From assembly GCF_000518265.1 (NCBI RefSeq), contig NZ_JADG01000012.1:124001-188000 (forward strand): a stretch of 64,000 nt of DNA, in the 5' to 3' direction. Positions 41,705 through 49,850 of the stretch are shown one piece after another (position 1 is the first letter of the stretch; every line of letters starts with the position of its first letter). Made by a program: the position numbers and the translations under genes. The DNA comes from Actinomadura oligospora ATCC 43269. GTDB lineage: Bacteria; Actinomycetota; Actinomycetes; Streptosporangiales; Streptosporangiaceae. The notes under the pieces were generated by a model. The model did not search any database. It was not told where the DNA came from and saw only the letters and a list, made by a program, of their open reading frames with translations.

Positions 41705-43461
41705 CCCCCGACCCCACCCACAGCCCCACCCCCGCCCATGGCTCCGGCTCCGCTCCAGGTTCCGGCTCCGCTTCCGATTCTGGCTCCGAGCCCGGCTCTA
41801 GCTCCGCTCCCGGCTCCGGCTCTGCGCCCAGTTCCGGCCCAGGCCCCGGTACCGAGTGCGCTTCGGCCCCCGTTCCCGGCGCGCGGCGGCCTGGCCTTGA
41901 GGATTCGCCTTCCAGAGGCCGGGCCCGCCGCGTCCCCCGTCCGTCGGCCGAGGGGGTTCTCGCGGCGCGCGCCATGGACGCCCTGCTGCGCGAGGACTAC
42001 GGCGGCCTGCGCTCGTACGCGCGCGACGGCGTTCTCACCCCGCCGGGTTCCGCGCCTATCAAGCTGCGCGCGGACGGATCGGCGGGCGGGCTGCATCCGG
42101 GTTTCTTAGCGCGCGCGGTCGTGGACGTCGATCAGGAGCTTCGCCTCGCCGATGTGCTCGCGATCGCGCGCCGGGTCGCCGACCCTCAGGACGACGTTCC
42201 GGCGTTCGTCCGCGAGTGCCGGGAGGCGCTGACCGCGACGCTGCTCGGCGAGGGGACGCGTCCGGAGATCATGCGGCGGCTCGCGGAGGCCGATCCGCTC
42301 GGGCCGGGCGTGTTCTACGAGACGCTCGCCGCGCACACCGAGCATCCGGTGTACCCGTGTTCGCTCGCCCGCGCCGGGCTCACCCCGACTGACCTGCGAC
42401 GATACGCGCCCGAGTGCGCCCCGGAGTTCCCGCTGCGCTGGGCGCGGGCGCCTCGGCACAAGATCATGGCCATCGGTGAGCCGCCCTCCTGGTGGCCCGA
42501 TCCGGAGCTGTTCCCGGTGCATCCGCTGGCGGTTTCGGCCGTGCGGAAACACGCGGAGGTGCTGCCGAAGGCGTTTCGTCTGGTGCGTCCGACGTTGTCC
42601 ATGCGGACGCTCGCCGCCGCCCCAAGCGTCCACGTGAAGGTGCCGCTGCCGACGAGCACGCTCGGGCTGCGGAACCGGCGGACGATCGTCCCGGGCACGC
42701 TGCACGACGGCGCGCTCGCCGAACGGCTGCTGCGCCTCGTCCTCGCCGAGGAGGACCACCCCGTCCTGCTGGCCGACGAGCAGACGTACGCGCACGCGGG
42801 GACGCCGCTGCTCGGCTACCTCGTGCGGCGTTTCCCGGACGAGACGGCGAACGCGCACATCGTGCCGGTCGCCGCGCTCACCGCGCCGCACCCGGGCGGC
42901 GGCCTGGTGATCGAGCGCTGGGACGTCCGCGACCTGTTCGGCCGGTACCTGGACGTCCTGCTGGCCTGGAACGTCGCGCTGTTCCGGCGCGGGATCGCGC
43001 TGGAGGCGCACCAGCAGAACGTCGCGCTCGTCCTCGCGCCCGGCGCGCCGCTGCGGCTGCTGCTGAAGGACAACGACGGGATGCTCGTGGACCCCGACGT
43101 CCTCGGCGCGCCCTGCCGGTTCGAGGACCACCGGATGCGCACCGCCGACCGCGAGGCCCTCGCCCGCGTGTTCATCACGATCACCCTCCACCTGTGCGCC
43201 GCCGCGCCCGCGTTCGCGCTGGCCGAGCACGGCCTGCTGCCCCGCGCGGACGGCCTCGCGATGATCCGCGACCGGCTCGACGCGCTGCTCGGACGGCGGT
43301 CCGACGCGTTCCTTCGCGCGCGCGTGCTGGACGCGCCGACCCTGCCGGGCAAGGCGATGGTCACCGCCGGAACCCTCGTCGACAAGGGCCGCACCGGCGC
43401 CGCCGACATCAACAAGCACTACGGCCCCGACGGGCCGAACTACCTACGGGACCTCACGTGA
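41701..43461 (+). CDS. IucA/IucC-family siderophore synthetase (first)
   Basis: A 586-residue NRPS-independent siderophore synthetase, which adenylates a carboxylate such as citrate and condenses it with an amine. Family blocks: THTEHPVYPCSLAR-like SLARAGLT, HPLAVSAVRKHAEVL, SVHVKVPLPTSTLGLRN, EAHQQNVALVLAP (the E-x-H-x-Q-N site) and LLLKDNDGMLVD. The GTG at 41701 overlaps the upstream stop; it gives a strange N-terminus of ~40 residues of Gly, Ser, Ala and Pro (GSGSAPGSGSASDSGSEPGS) before the real domain at MDALLREDYGG. An internal start there would also be possible. The stop overlaps the next gene. Confidence 0.92.
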   Translation: MTPDPTHSPTPAHGSGSAPGSGSASDSGSEPGSSSAPGSGSAPSSGPGPGTECASAPVPGARRPGLEDSPSRGRARRVPRPSAEGVLAARAMDALLREDYGGLRSYARDGVLTPPGSAPIKLRADGSAGGLHPGFLARAVVDVDQELRLADVLAIARRVADPQDDVPAFVRECREALTATLLGEGTRPEIMRRLAEADPLGPGVFYETLAAHTEHPVYPCSLARAGLTPTDLRRYAPECAPEFPLRWARAPRHKIMAIGEPPSWWPDPELFPVHPLAVSAVRKHAEVLPKAFRLVRPTLSMRTLAAAPSVHVKVPLPTSTLGLRNRRTIVPGTLHDGALAERLLRLVLAEEDHPVLLADEQTYAHAGTPLLGYLVRRFPDETANAHIVPVAALTAPHPGGGLVIERWDVRDLFGRYLDVLLAWNVALFRRGIALEAHQQNVALVLAPGAPLRLLLKDNDGMLVDPDVLGAPCRFEDHRMRTADREALARVFITITLHLCAAAPAFALAEHGLLPRADGLAMIRDRLDALLGRRSDAFLRARVLDAPTLPGKAMVTAGTLVDKGRTGAADINKHYGPDGPNYLRDLT

Positions 43462-45044
43462 CGCTGACCCACCCCGCCGCCGTGGCCTCCGCCGCGGACG
43501 GCACCTCGGCCGCGCTCCTGAACTGCCTCGTCCGCGAGGTGTGCGGGCCGGAACGGCAGCTCTTCCCTCGGGACGACCGCCTGGTCATGCGGCTGCCGCG
43601 CGTCGGGGTGCTGCTGCGCGCCGGGCTCGCCCGTCCGCCGCACGGGCCGACGTTCCGGCTCGTCCCGCCGTTCGAGGAGGGGCGCGACGGCGGCTGGATC
43701 GCGGCGGACTGGGCGCGGCTCGCGTCCCTGATCGCCGGTGAGCTGGAGCTGTCAACCGGTCACGCGAACCCCGAGTTCATGTCCCAGGTCGAGGACAGTC
43801 ACGGCGCGCTCACCGCCATCCTGGCCGCGCGGTCGCGGACCGACGACAGTGCCGACGCCTACGTCGAGTCCGAGCAGTCGCTGGTGCTCGGGCACCGGTT
43901 CCATCCGTCGCCGAAGGCCCGGCAGGGCGTACCCGAGCAGTGGCTCGGGTACGCGCCGGAGGTCCGGGCGCGGTTCCGGCCGCGATGGCTGGCCGTCCCG
44001 GAGTCGTTGCTGGTGGAGGAGGGTGACCCGGGGGCGTTCGCGGCGCTCGAACCGTTCGCCGCGCCGGCCGGGTGCCGCCTCCTGCCCGCGCATCCGTGGC
44101 AGCTCGACCTGCTGCGGGACGATCCGCTCCTGCGCCGGGCGTTCGCGGACGGTCTCGTCCGCGACCTCGGTCCCGGGCCGTCGGACGCCTACCCGACGTC
44201 GTCCGTCCGCACGGCGTACCTGCCGGACACCGACGCGTTCCTCAAGTTCAGCCTGGACGTGCGGATCACCAACTGCGTCCGGAAGAACGCCTGGTACGAG
44301 CTGGCGGGTGCGGTCGCGCTCGACCGGCTCCTGCGCCCGGTGTTCGCCGCGCTCGGCGCGACGCTCCTGGCGGAACCGGCGTATCGGACGCTCGCGCTGG
44401 CCGGTCGCCGTCTCCACGAAGGGCTCGGCGTGATCGTCCGGCAGGGTGTGCGCGGCCTTCCCGGGCATCCACGGCTCGCCGCCGCACTCGCCACCCCGGA
44501 CGGCTTGGCCGCCCTGCCCGCCGTCCACACCGCCCCCCTGGCCTGGTGGGACGCCTATGTCTCGCACGTCGCGCCACCCGTCCTGCGCGCTTATCTGGAA
44601 CACGGCGTCGTCCTGGAGCCGCACCTACAGAACGTGCTCGTCTGCGTGGACGACAACGGGATGCCCGTCCAGGCGGCGTTCCGCGACCTCGAAGGCACAA
44701 AAGTCGTCACCGGACGCTGGGACCTCACTCACCTCCCCGCGCGCGTGCGCGAGGCCGTCACCTACGACGCGCACCAGGGCTGGGACCGCGTCATCTACTG
44801 CCTTCTCATCAACCACCTGACCGAGGTCGCCGCCGCTCTCGCCGACCTGCACCCCGATCTCGAACCCGACCTGTGGCGGACGGCCCGGACGCACTTCACG
44901 GGCGACCATCCCCTCCTGCGCGCTGTGCTCGCGGGCGTCCCGGTCCCCGCGAAGGCGAACCTGCGGACGCGCTGGTCCCGCTCCGCCGACCGGTCGGCCG
45001 AATACGTCCCGGTCGCCAACCCCCTCCGCGCGGAACACCCGTGA
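43458..45044 (+). CDS. IucA/IucC-family siderophore synthetase (second)
   Basis: A 528-residue NRPS-independent siderophore synthetase. Diagnostic blocks are VLGHRFHPSPKARQG (nucleotide site), LLPAHPWQLD, FLKFSLDVRITNCVRKN, VLEPHLQNVLV (E-x-H-x-Q-N) and AAFRDLEGTKVV. It is more similar to the classical IucA/IucC pattern than the preceding enzyme, so the two likely catalyse successive condensations. GTG 43458 overlaps the preceding stop (GTGA). Its own stop overlaps another GTG, leading into a 17-codon frame that seems to be a truncated fourth gene. Confidence 0.95.
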   Translation: MTLTHPAAVASAADGTSAALLNCLVREVCGPERQLFPRDDRLVMRLPRVGVLLRAGLARPPHGPTFRLVPPFEEGRDGGWIAADWARLASLIAGELELSTGHANPEFMSQVEDSHGALTAILAARSRTDDSADAYVESEQSLVLGHRFHPSPKARQGVPEQWLGYAPEVRARFRPRWLAVPESLLVEEGDPGAFAALEPFAAPAGCRLLPAHPWQLDLLRDDPLLRRAFADGLVRDLGPGPSDAYPTSSVRTAYLPDTDAFLKFSLDVRITNCVRKNAWYELAGAVALDRLLRPVFAALGATLLAEPAYRTLALAGRRLHEGLGVIVRQGVRGLPGHPRLAAALATPDGLAALPAVHTAPLAWWDAYVSHVAPPVLRAYLEHGVVLEPHLQNVLVCVDDNGMPVQAAFRDLEGTKVVTGRWDLTHLPARVREAVTYDAHQGWDRVIYCLLINHLTEVAAALADLHPDLEPDLWRTARTHFTGDHPLLRAVLAGVPVPAKANLRTRWSRSADRSAEYVPVANPLRAEHP

Positions 45045-45094
45045 TCGAGGAGTACTGGCCTGCCGCAGGGGCCCGCGCGACTTCCGCTTCGTGA
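45041..45094 (+). pseudogene. Truncated start of a fourth siderophore-operon gene
   Basis: A GTG overlaps the stop of the second synthetase in the same GTGA manner used at the two earlier junctions of this operon. The frame reads VIEEYWPAAGARATSAS and stops after 17 codons. Then a different, minus-strand context begins. This is what is left if the operon once continued and was cut by a deletion; it could also be chance. The lost gene cannot be identified. Confidence 0.4.
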
Positions 45095-45158
45095 AGGAAC
45101 CCCCCGGACCGGCACCGGCCAAATCAGGCGGCGCGCACTGCCGGGGTAGGGGCGCGGG

Positions 45159-45479
45159 TCAGGCGGCGGCGCCCGTTCGGGCGGCCATGCAGATGCGGGC
45201 GAGGTCGTTGAGGGCCTCGGCGCGGCGTTCGTCCAGCGAGCGGCCGTCGCCGGGGGCCGACTCGGCGAGGGTGTCGATGACCAGGGAGAAGACGGGCCAC
45301 TCGGCGGGGCCGATGGCGCCGCGGAAGTCGATCTCGCCGTCCGCGAGGTCGTCGAGGTCGAGGTTGCGCGCGAAGGTGGCGAGCGCGGCCTCGGCGGCGA
45401 CGATCCCGATCCGCATCGCGAGCGCGGCCGGTTCGCGCTCCAGGGGAAGAGCGGTGCTGGATGCCATGGCGGACAACAT
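45159..45479 (-). CDS. Small hypothetical protein
   Basis: A 106-residue protein without signal peptide or membrane helix. It contains LAMRIGIVAAEAALATFARN, DLADGEIDFRGAIGPAEWPVF and RRAEALNDLARICMAAR. The regular helical pattern suggests a small all-alpha protein. I do not recognise a family. ATG 45479 has AGGTG close upstream; ATG 45467 is an alternative. It is convergent with the siderophore operon and follows the methyltransferase gene by 51 bases. Confidence 0.6.
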   Translation of the reverse strand: MLSAMASSTALPLEREPAALAMRIGIVAAEAALATFARNLDLDDLADGEIDFRGAIGPAEWPVFSLVIDTLAESAPGDGRSLDERRAEALNDLARICMAARTGAAA

Positions 45480-45530
45480 AGAACACCTGAGCGAAGATCG
45501 TCGAACGTTTGGTCGAGAAACCCGACCGGT

Positions 45531-46346
45531 TCAGCCCGCTATCGCCTGAATGAAGGCGTGCGCGTGAGTGAAGTGGAGGTTGCCGTCCATGAAGGCGGGC
45601 CGCATGCCGGTCGGCGCGCCCCCGGCGAGCTCGGCCTCCAGCTCCTTGCGGATCGCGGCGGACGTCTCGTCCGGTGTCCGGGTGAACGCCAGCCACGGGT
45701 CGAGCGGGCGGACGACGTCGAAGCGTTCGACGCGGCGGACCTCGGCCCCGGCGGCGGTGAGCATCGCGGCGATCTCGGCCTCGGTGCGCAGGGTCGCGTG
45801 GGACGGGTCGCGCAGCCGCTCGATCCTGTCGGGGTCGCCGGTCGCGCCGTCCGGACGGACGGTCTCGGCAGGGCCCGGACGGACGATGTCGGCGACGACG
45901 ATCGCCGCGCCCGGCCGGGCGACGCGGACCATCTCGCGGACGACCGCCTCCGGGTCGTCCACCTGGTGCATCGAGAACCGGGTGAGGACGAGCGTGAAGG
46001 AGCGGTCGAGGTAGGGCAGGCCGTTCGCGTCTCCCCTGGTGAACGTCATGTTCGTGACACCGGACGCGTCGGCGGCGCGCTTGCCCTCGGCGAGCATCGC
46101 GGGGGTCAGGTCGAGCGCGGTCACGTGGCGGACGCGCGCGGCGATGGCGCGCGAGACCAGGGCCGTCCCCGCCGCGACCTCGAGGACGACGTCGTCGAGG
46201 TCGAGTTCGGGCTCCATGAACCGGACGAGCCGTCCGAGCTGGGCGGTGAAGGCGGAGTTGCGGCGCGGGTCGGCGAAGCCCTCCGCCTGCCTCGTGAACT
46301 CGCGCACGATCTTGTCGCCGTGCTTTTCGACAGGGGACACCGCCAC
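45531..46346 (-). CDS. Class I SAM-dependent methyltransferase
   Basis: A 271-residue methyltransferase of the UbiE/Methyltransf_11 kind. The SAM-binding motif I is VVLEVAAGTALVSRAIA (about 53-69), followed by VTALDLTPAMLAEGK, DANGLPYLDRSFTLVLTRFSMHQV and VARPGAAIVVADIVRPG. The E-V-A-A-G-T-A motif differs slightly from the usual V-G-x-G-x-G. Substrate unknown. GTG 46346 has AGGAGG very close upstream; GTG 46340 has better spacing and is nearly equal. It lies downstream of adnB by 129 bases on the same strand. Confidence 0.88.
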   Translation of the reverse strand: MAVSPVEKHGDKIVREFTRQAEGFADPRRNSAFTAQLGRLVRFMEPELDLDDVVLEVAAGTALVSRAIAARVRHVTALDLTPAMLAEGKRAADASGVTNMTFTRGDANGLPYLDRSFTLVLTRFSMHQVDDPEAVVREMVRVARPGAAIVVADIVRPGPAETVRPDGATGDPDRIERLRDPSHATLRTEAEIAAMLTAAGAEVRRVERFDVVRPLDPWLAFTRTPDETSAAIRKELEAELAGGAPTGMRPAFMDGNLHFTHAHAFIQAIAG

Positions 46347-46475
46347 GCCGCCTCCTAGGGTTCCCCGGGATCTTCCCCGTTTCCTCCGGCTCTGAACGGC
46401 GCGGCGGCCACCTGTTCCGGCGGCAGGCAGGGCGGCCGGTCGGGCCGCGGATCAGGCGGTGGGTCAGGCCGCGGG

Positions 46476-49400
46476 TCAGGCGGCGGGGACCTTGTCCAGC
46501 AGGGCCGCGAGGCCCGCCCCGTCGAGCAGGTCGGCCGGACGGATCGTGTGGTTCGCCTTCACGTAGTGGAAGGCCGCGCTGACCTGGTCCAACGGGACGC
46601 CCGCGAGCTCGGCCCAGGCGACCCGGTAGGCGGCGAGCTGGACGGCGGCGGCGTCGGCCTTCGCGCCGTCCGGGGGCAGGCCGGTCTTCCAGTCGACGAC
46701 CTCGTAGGTGCCGTCGGCGTTGCGGAACACCGCGTCCATGCGGCCCCGGACGAGCCGGTCGCCGATGATCGTCTCGAACGGGACCTCGACGTCCAGCGGC
46801 TCGCGGTTCGCCCACTCGGACCGCTCGAACATCTCCTGGAGCCGGTCGAGCTGGGAGTCGTCGGACGCGTCGTCGTCGGCGGATCCGGGCAGCTCGCCCA
46901 TGTCCATGAGGCGCTGCTGCCCCCACCGGCTCTCCAGCCACGCGTGGAACGCGGTGCCCCGGCGGGCGTAGGGAGCGGGCTGGCGCGGCATCGGACGGCG
47001 GATCTGCCGGGCCAGCGCTCCCGGGTCCCCCGCGAGCGTGACCAGGGACGACACGGTCAGGTTCGCGGGAAGCTCGACCAGCAGGCCGTCGCCGGACCGG
47101 CCCCGGTCGCGCTCGGCCAGCAGCAGTTCGACGTCGCGCGCCCACGCGGTCATGCGGCCCCGCTCGTCGTCCGAGAGGCCGTCGGTGCCCGCCCACAGGC
47201 CGGTGCTGCCCTGCATCGCGTCCCGGACCATCCCGGCGGCCTCGACGATCGCGTCGTACCGGGCGCGCGCGGACGAGTCGGAGTTGCCGAGGTCGCCGGG
47301 CGCGACCGGCCACTCGGCCTCCTGGTCCTCGGTGAGCAGCGGGTTCGTGTCGTCCTCGCCGGGCGGGTCGGTCCAGACGGCGACCGTGCCCGCGCCCGCG
47401 ACGCACACCTCGCGGACCTCCTCCAGGTACGGGGACGGCCCGACCGGACGGCTCGACCCGCCCCACCAGTAGCCCGTCGCGATGAGCAGCGCGGACGCCC
47501 GGGTCAGCGCGACGTAGGCGAGCCGCCGCTCCTCCAGCAGGTCACGCCGGATCGACTGCTCGTCGAAGCGGGCGAGGTCGTCCTTCTCCAGTCCGCCGAG
47601 TTTCGGCAGGTCGGCGTAGTCGCCGCGCAGCGGGAACGGCAGGACGCGGGGGTTGGCCGTCCAGCGGGTGGTGTTCTGGGGCGGGGACGGGAAGATCGAG
47701 CCCTTCGCCGGGGCGCCGTTCTTCTGCGGCACCGAGGTCAGCCCCGGCACGACGACGACCGGCCACTCCAGCCCCTTGGACGCGTGGACGGTCAGCAGCT
47801 TCACGCTGTTGGTCTCGCCGACCCGGCCCGCCTCCAGGCCGAACTCCTCGGACTCGGCGGCGGTCAGGTAGGCGAGGAACGCGCCGAGCGTCGGGTCCTC
47901 GGCGTCCCCGGCGAAGTCGGCGGCGGCGCCGACGAAGGCGTCCAGGTCGGCGCGGGCGGTGACCGGGTCGAGTCCGGACCGCGCGGCCACCTCGATGTCG
48001 AGGCCGAGCGTCCGCTCGACCTCGGCGACCAGGTCGGGCAGCGGCAGCCCGGCCTGGGACCGCAGGTGGCGCAGCTCGTCGCGCAGGCGCCGGAGCCGTC
48101 CGAAGCCCTCCGGCGAGTACGCGGACGGGTCGCCGAGGTCGTCCAGGGCGTCGACCAGGCTGCCGGTCTCCTGGTTCAGCTCGGACACGAGCTGCCGCAG
48201 CGGGTCGCTCTCCGCGACCCCGGCCTCGCCCTCGGCCTCGGACGGTTCGGCGGGCGCGTCCTCGGGCGAGGGCTCCGGCGGGGTGACGTCGCGGGCCTGC
48301 TCGTTGGCGAGCGCGCGGGCGCGGCGTCCGAGCGCCACCAGGTCGCGCGGGCCGAGCCGCCAGCGCGGGCCGGTGAGCAGCCGCGCGAGCGACGCCCCGG
48401 CGGTCGGGTCGTGCATGACGCGGAGCGTCGCGACGACGTCCTGCACCTCCGGGACGGTCAGCAGGCCGCCGAGCCCGACCACCTCGACCGGCACGTCCCG
48501 CAGTTCGAGGGCACGCCTGAGCAGCGGGAACTGCGACCGCTTGCGCGCCAGGACGGCGATGTCGGACCACTTCAGCGGCTCGTCCCCGGCCGGGCCGCCG
48601 TCCGGGGCGTACTCGGTCGGGCCCATCAGCTGGACGATCCGCTCGGCGATCCGGTCGGCCTCGTCCTCGACCGTGCCGAACAGCGCGCACTCGACCCGGC
48701 CGCGCCCGTCGCGCCCGGCGCCGGGGACGAGGACGGGCACGTCGCGGGCGTCCTCGCGCAGCTCGGCCTGGACGCGCGCGGCGGCGTCCAGGATGCGCTC
48801 GCCGTTGCGGAAGCTGCGGCTGAGCTTGTTGATCGGCGCGAGCTCGGCCGGGACGGTCCCGACCGCCGGACGGCGCGGGAAGTCGTGCGCGAACCGCAGC
48901 AGGTTGCCCGCGCTCGCGCCGCGCCACCCGTAGATCGACTGGCACGGGTCGCCGACCGCCGTCACCGCGTGCCCGCCGCCGAACAGCGAGGTCAGCAGGA
49001 CGAGCTGGGCCTGGCTGGTGTCCTGGTACTCGTCCAGCAGGACGACCGAGAACCGCGACTTCTCGATCATCCCGACCTCGGGGTGGTTGCGCGCGATCCG
49101 CGCGGCGAGGGCCATCTGGTCGCCGTGGTCGATGACCTCGCGTTCGCGCTTGGCCTGCTGGTAGCGCTCGATCAGCGGCATGAGCTGCTCGCGCACCTCG
49201 TGCTTGGCGAGGATGTCCTTCTGCGCCTTCAGCGGCTTCTTCAGCGCGGCGAACATCGTGTCGAGGCGCTCGCCGATCCGCCGGATGTCGTCCGGGGTGC
49301 GCAGGTGCTCGGAGAGGTCTCCGCCGAGCTCCATGACGGCCTTGGTGACCGTGTCCGGCGACCACTCGATCTTGTCCATCGGACCGGCGTAGGCGTCCAC

Positions 49401-49850
49401 CACGCGCGAGCACAGCTGCCAGGCGACGGCCGGGGAGATCAGCCGCATCGTCGGCTCGAGCGCCTCGCGCAGGGCGTGGTCGCCGAACAGCCGCGCCGCG
49501 TACGCGTGGTAGGTCGAGACCATCGGCTCGCCGTCGAAGATCTGCTCGCCGCCGAGCCGCTCCAGCTCGTGCGCGGGAAGCTGCTCGCGCAGCGTGTCGA
49601 GCCGTTTCCGGACGCGGACGCCGAGCTCGGCCGCCGCCTTCCGGGTGAAGGTCAGCCCGAGGACGCGCTCAGGCCGGACGAACCCGTTCGCGACCAGCCA
49701 GACGACCCGCGCCGCCATCGTCTCGCTCTTGCCGGACCCGGCGCCCGCGATCACCGCCATCGGCGCGAGCGGGGCCTCGATGACCCGCGCCTGCTCCTCG
49801 GTCGGCTCCGGCACCCCGAGCAGCCGCGCCAGCTCCGCCGGAGTGATCAT
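46476..49850 (-). CDS. adnB: AdnB-type helicase-nuclease subunit
   Basis: A 1124-residue protein with an SF1 UvrD-like motor and a C-terminal RecB-type nuclease. Walker A is AGAGSGKS (35-42), followed by VLGLTFTRKAA, motif II VVLLDEYQDTSQAQ, GDPCQSIYGWRGAS, LTVHASKGLEWPVVVV and YVALTRASALL. The nuclease end (about 950-1120) has GTAFHAWLESRW and the catalytic DWKTG, preceded by RGRMDAV. With AdnA it forms the actinobacterial helicase-nuclease that resects double-strand breaks. ATG 49850 overlaps the stop of adnA (ATGA); longer upstream frames lie within adnA. Confidence 0.93.
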   Translation of the reverse strand: MITPAELARLLGVPEPTEEQARVIEAPLAPMAVIAGAGSGKSETMAARVVWLVANGFVRPERVLGLTFTRKAAAELGVRVRKRLDTLREQLPAHELERLGGEQIFDGEPMVSTYHAYAARLFGDHALREALEPTMRLISPAVAWQLCSRVVDAYAGPMDKIEWSPDTVTKAVMELGGDLSEHLRTPDDIRRIGERLDTMFAALKKPLKAQKDILAKHEVREQLMPLIERYQQAKREREVIDHGDQMALAARIARNHPEVGMIEKSRFSVVLLDEYQDTSQAQLVLLTSLFGGGHAVTAVGDPCQSIYGWRGASAGNLLRFAHDFPRRPAVGTVPAELAPINKLSRSFRNGERILDAAARVQAELREDARDVPVLVPGAGRDGRGRVECALFGTVEDEADRIAERIVQLMGPTEYAPDGGPAGDEPLKWSDIAVLARKRSQFPLLRRALELRDVPVEVVGLGGLLTVPEVQDVVATLRVMHDPTAGASLARLLTGPRWRLGPRDLVALGRRARALANEQARDVTPPEPSPEDAPAEPSEAEGEAGVAESDPLRQLVSELNQETGSLVDALDDLGDPSAYSPEGFGRLRRLRDELRHLRSQAGLPLPDLVAEVERTLGLDIEVAARSGLDPVTARADLDAFVGAAADFAGDAEDPTLGAFLAYLTAAESEEFGLEAGRVGETNSVKLLTVHASKGLEWPVVVVPGLTSVPQKNGAPAKGSIFPSPPQNTTRWTANPRVLPFPLRGDYADLPKLGGLEKDDLARFDEQSIRRDLLEERRLAYVALTRASALLIATGYWWGGSSRPVGPSPYLEEVREVCVAGAGTVAVWTDPPGEDDTNPLLTEDQEAEWPVAPGDLGNSDSSARARYDAIVEAAGMVRDAMQGSTGLWAGTDGLSDDERGRMTAWARDVELLLAERDRGRSGDGLLVELPANLTVSSLVTLAGDPGALARQIRRPMPRQPAPYARRGTAFHAWLESRWGQQRLMDMGELPGSADDDASDDSQLDRLQEMFERSEWANREPLDVEVPFETIIGDRLVRGRMDAVFRNADGTYEVVDWKTGLPPDGAKADAAAVQLAAYRVAWAELAGVPLDQVSAAFHYVKANHTIRPADLLDGAGLAALLDKVPAA

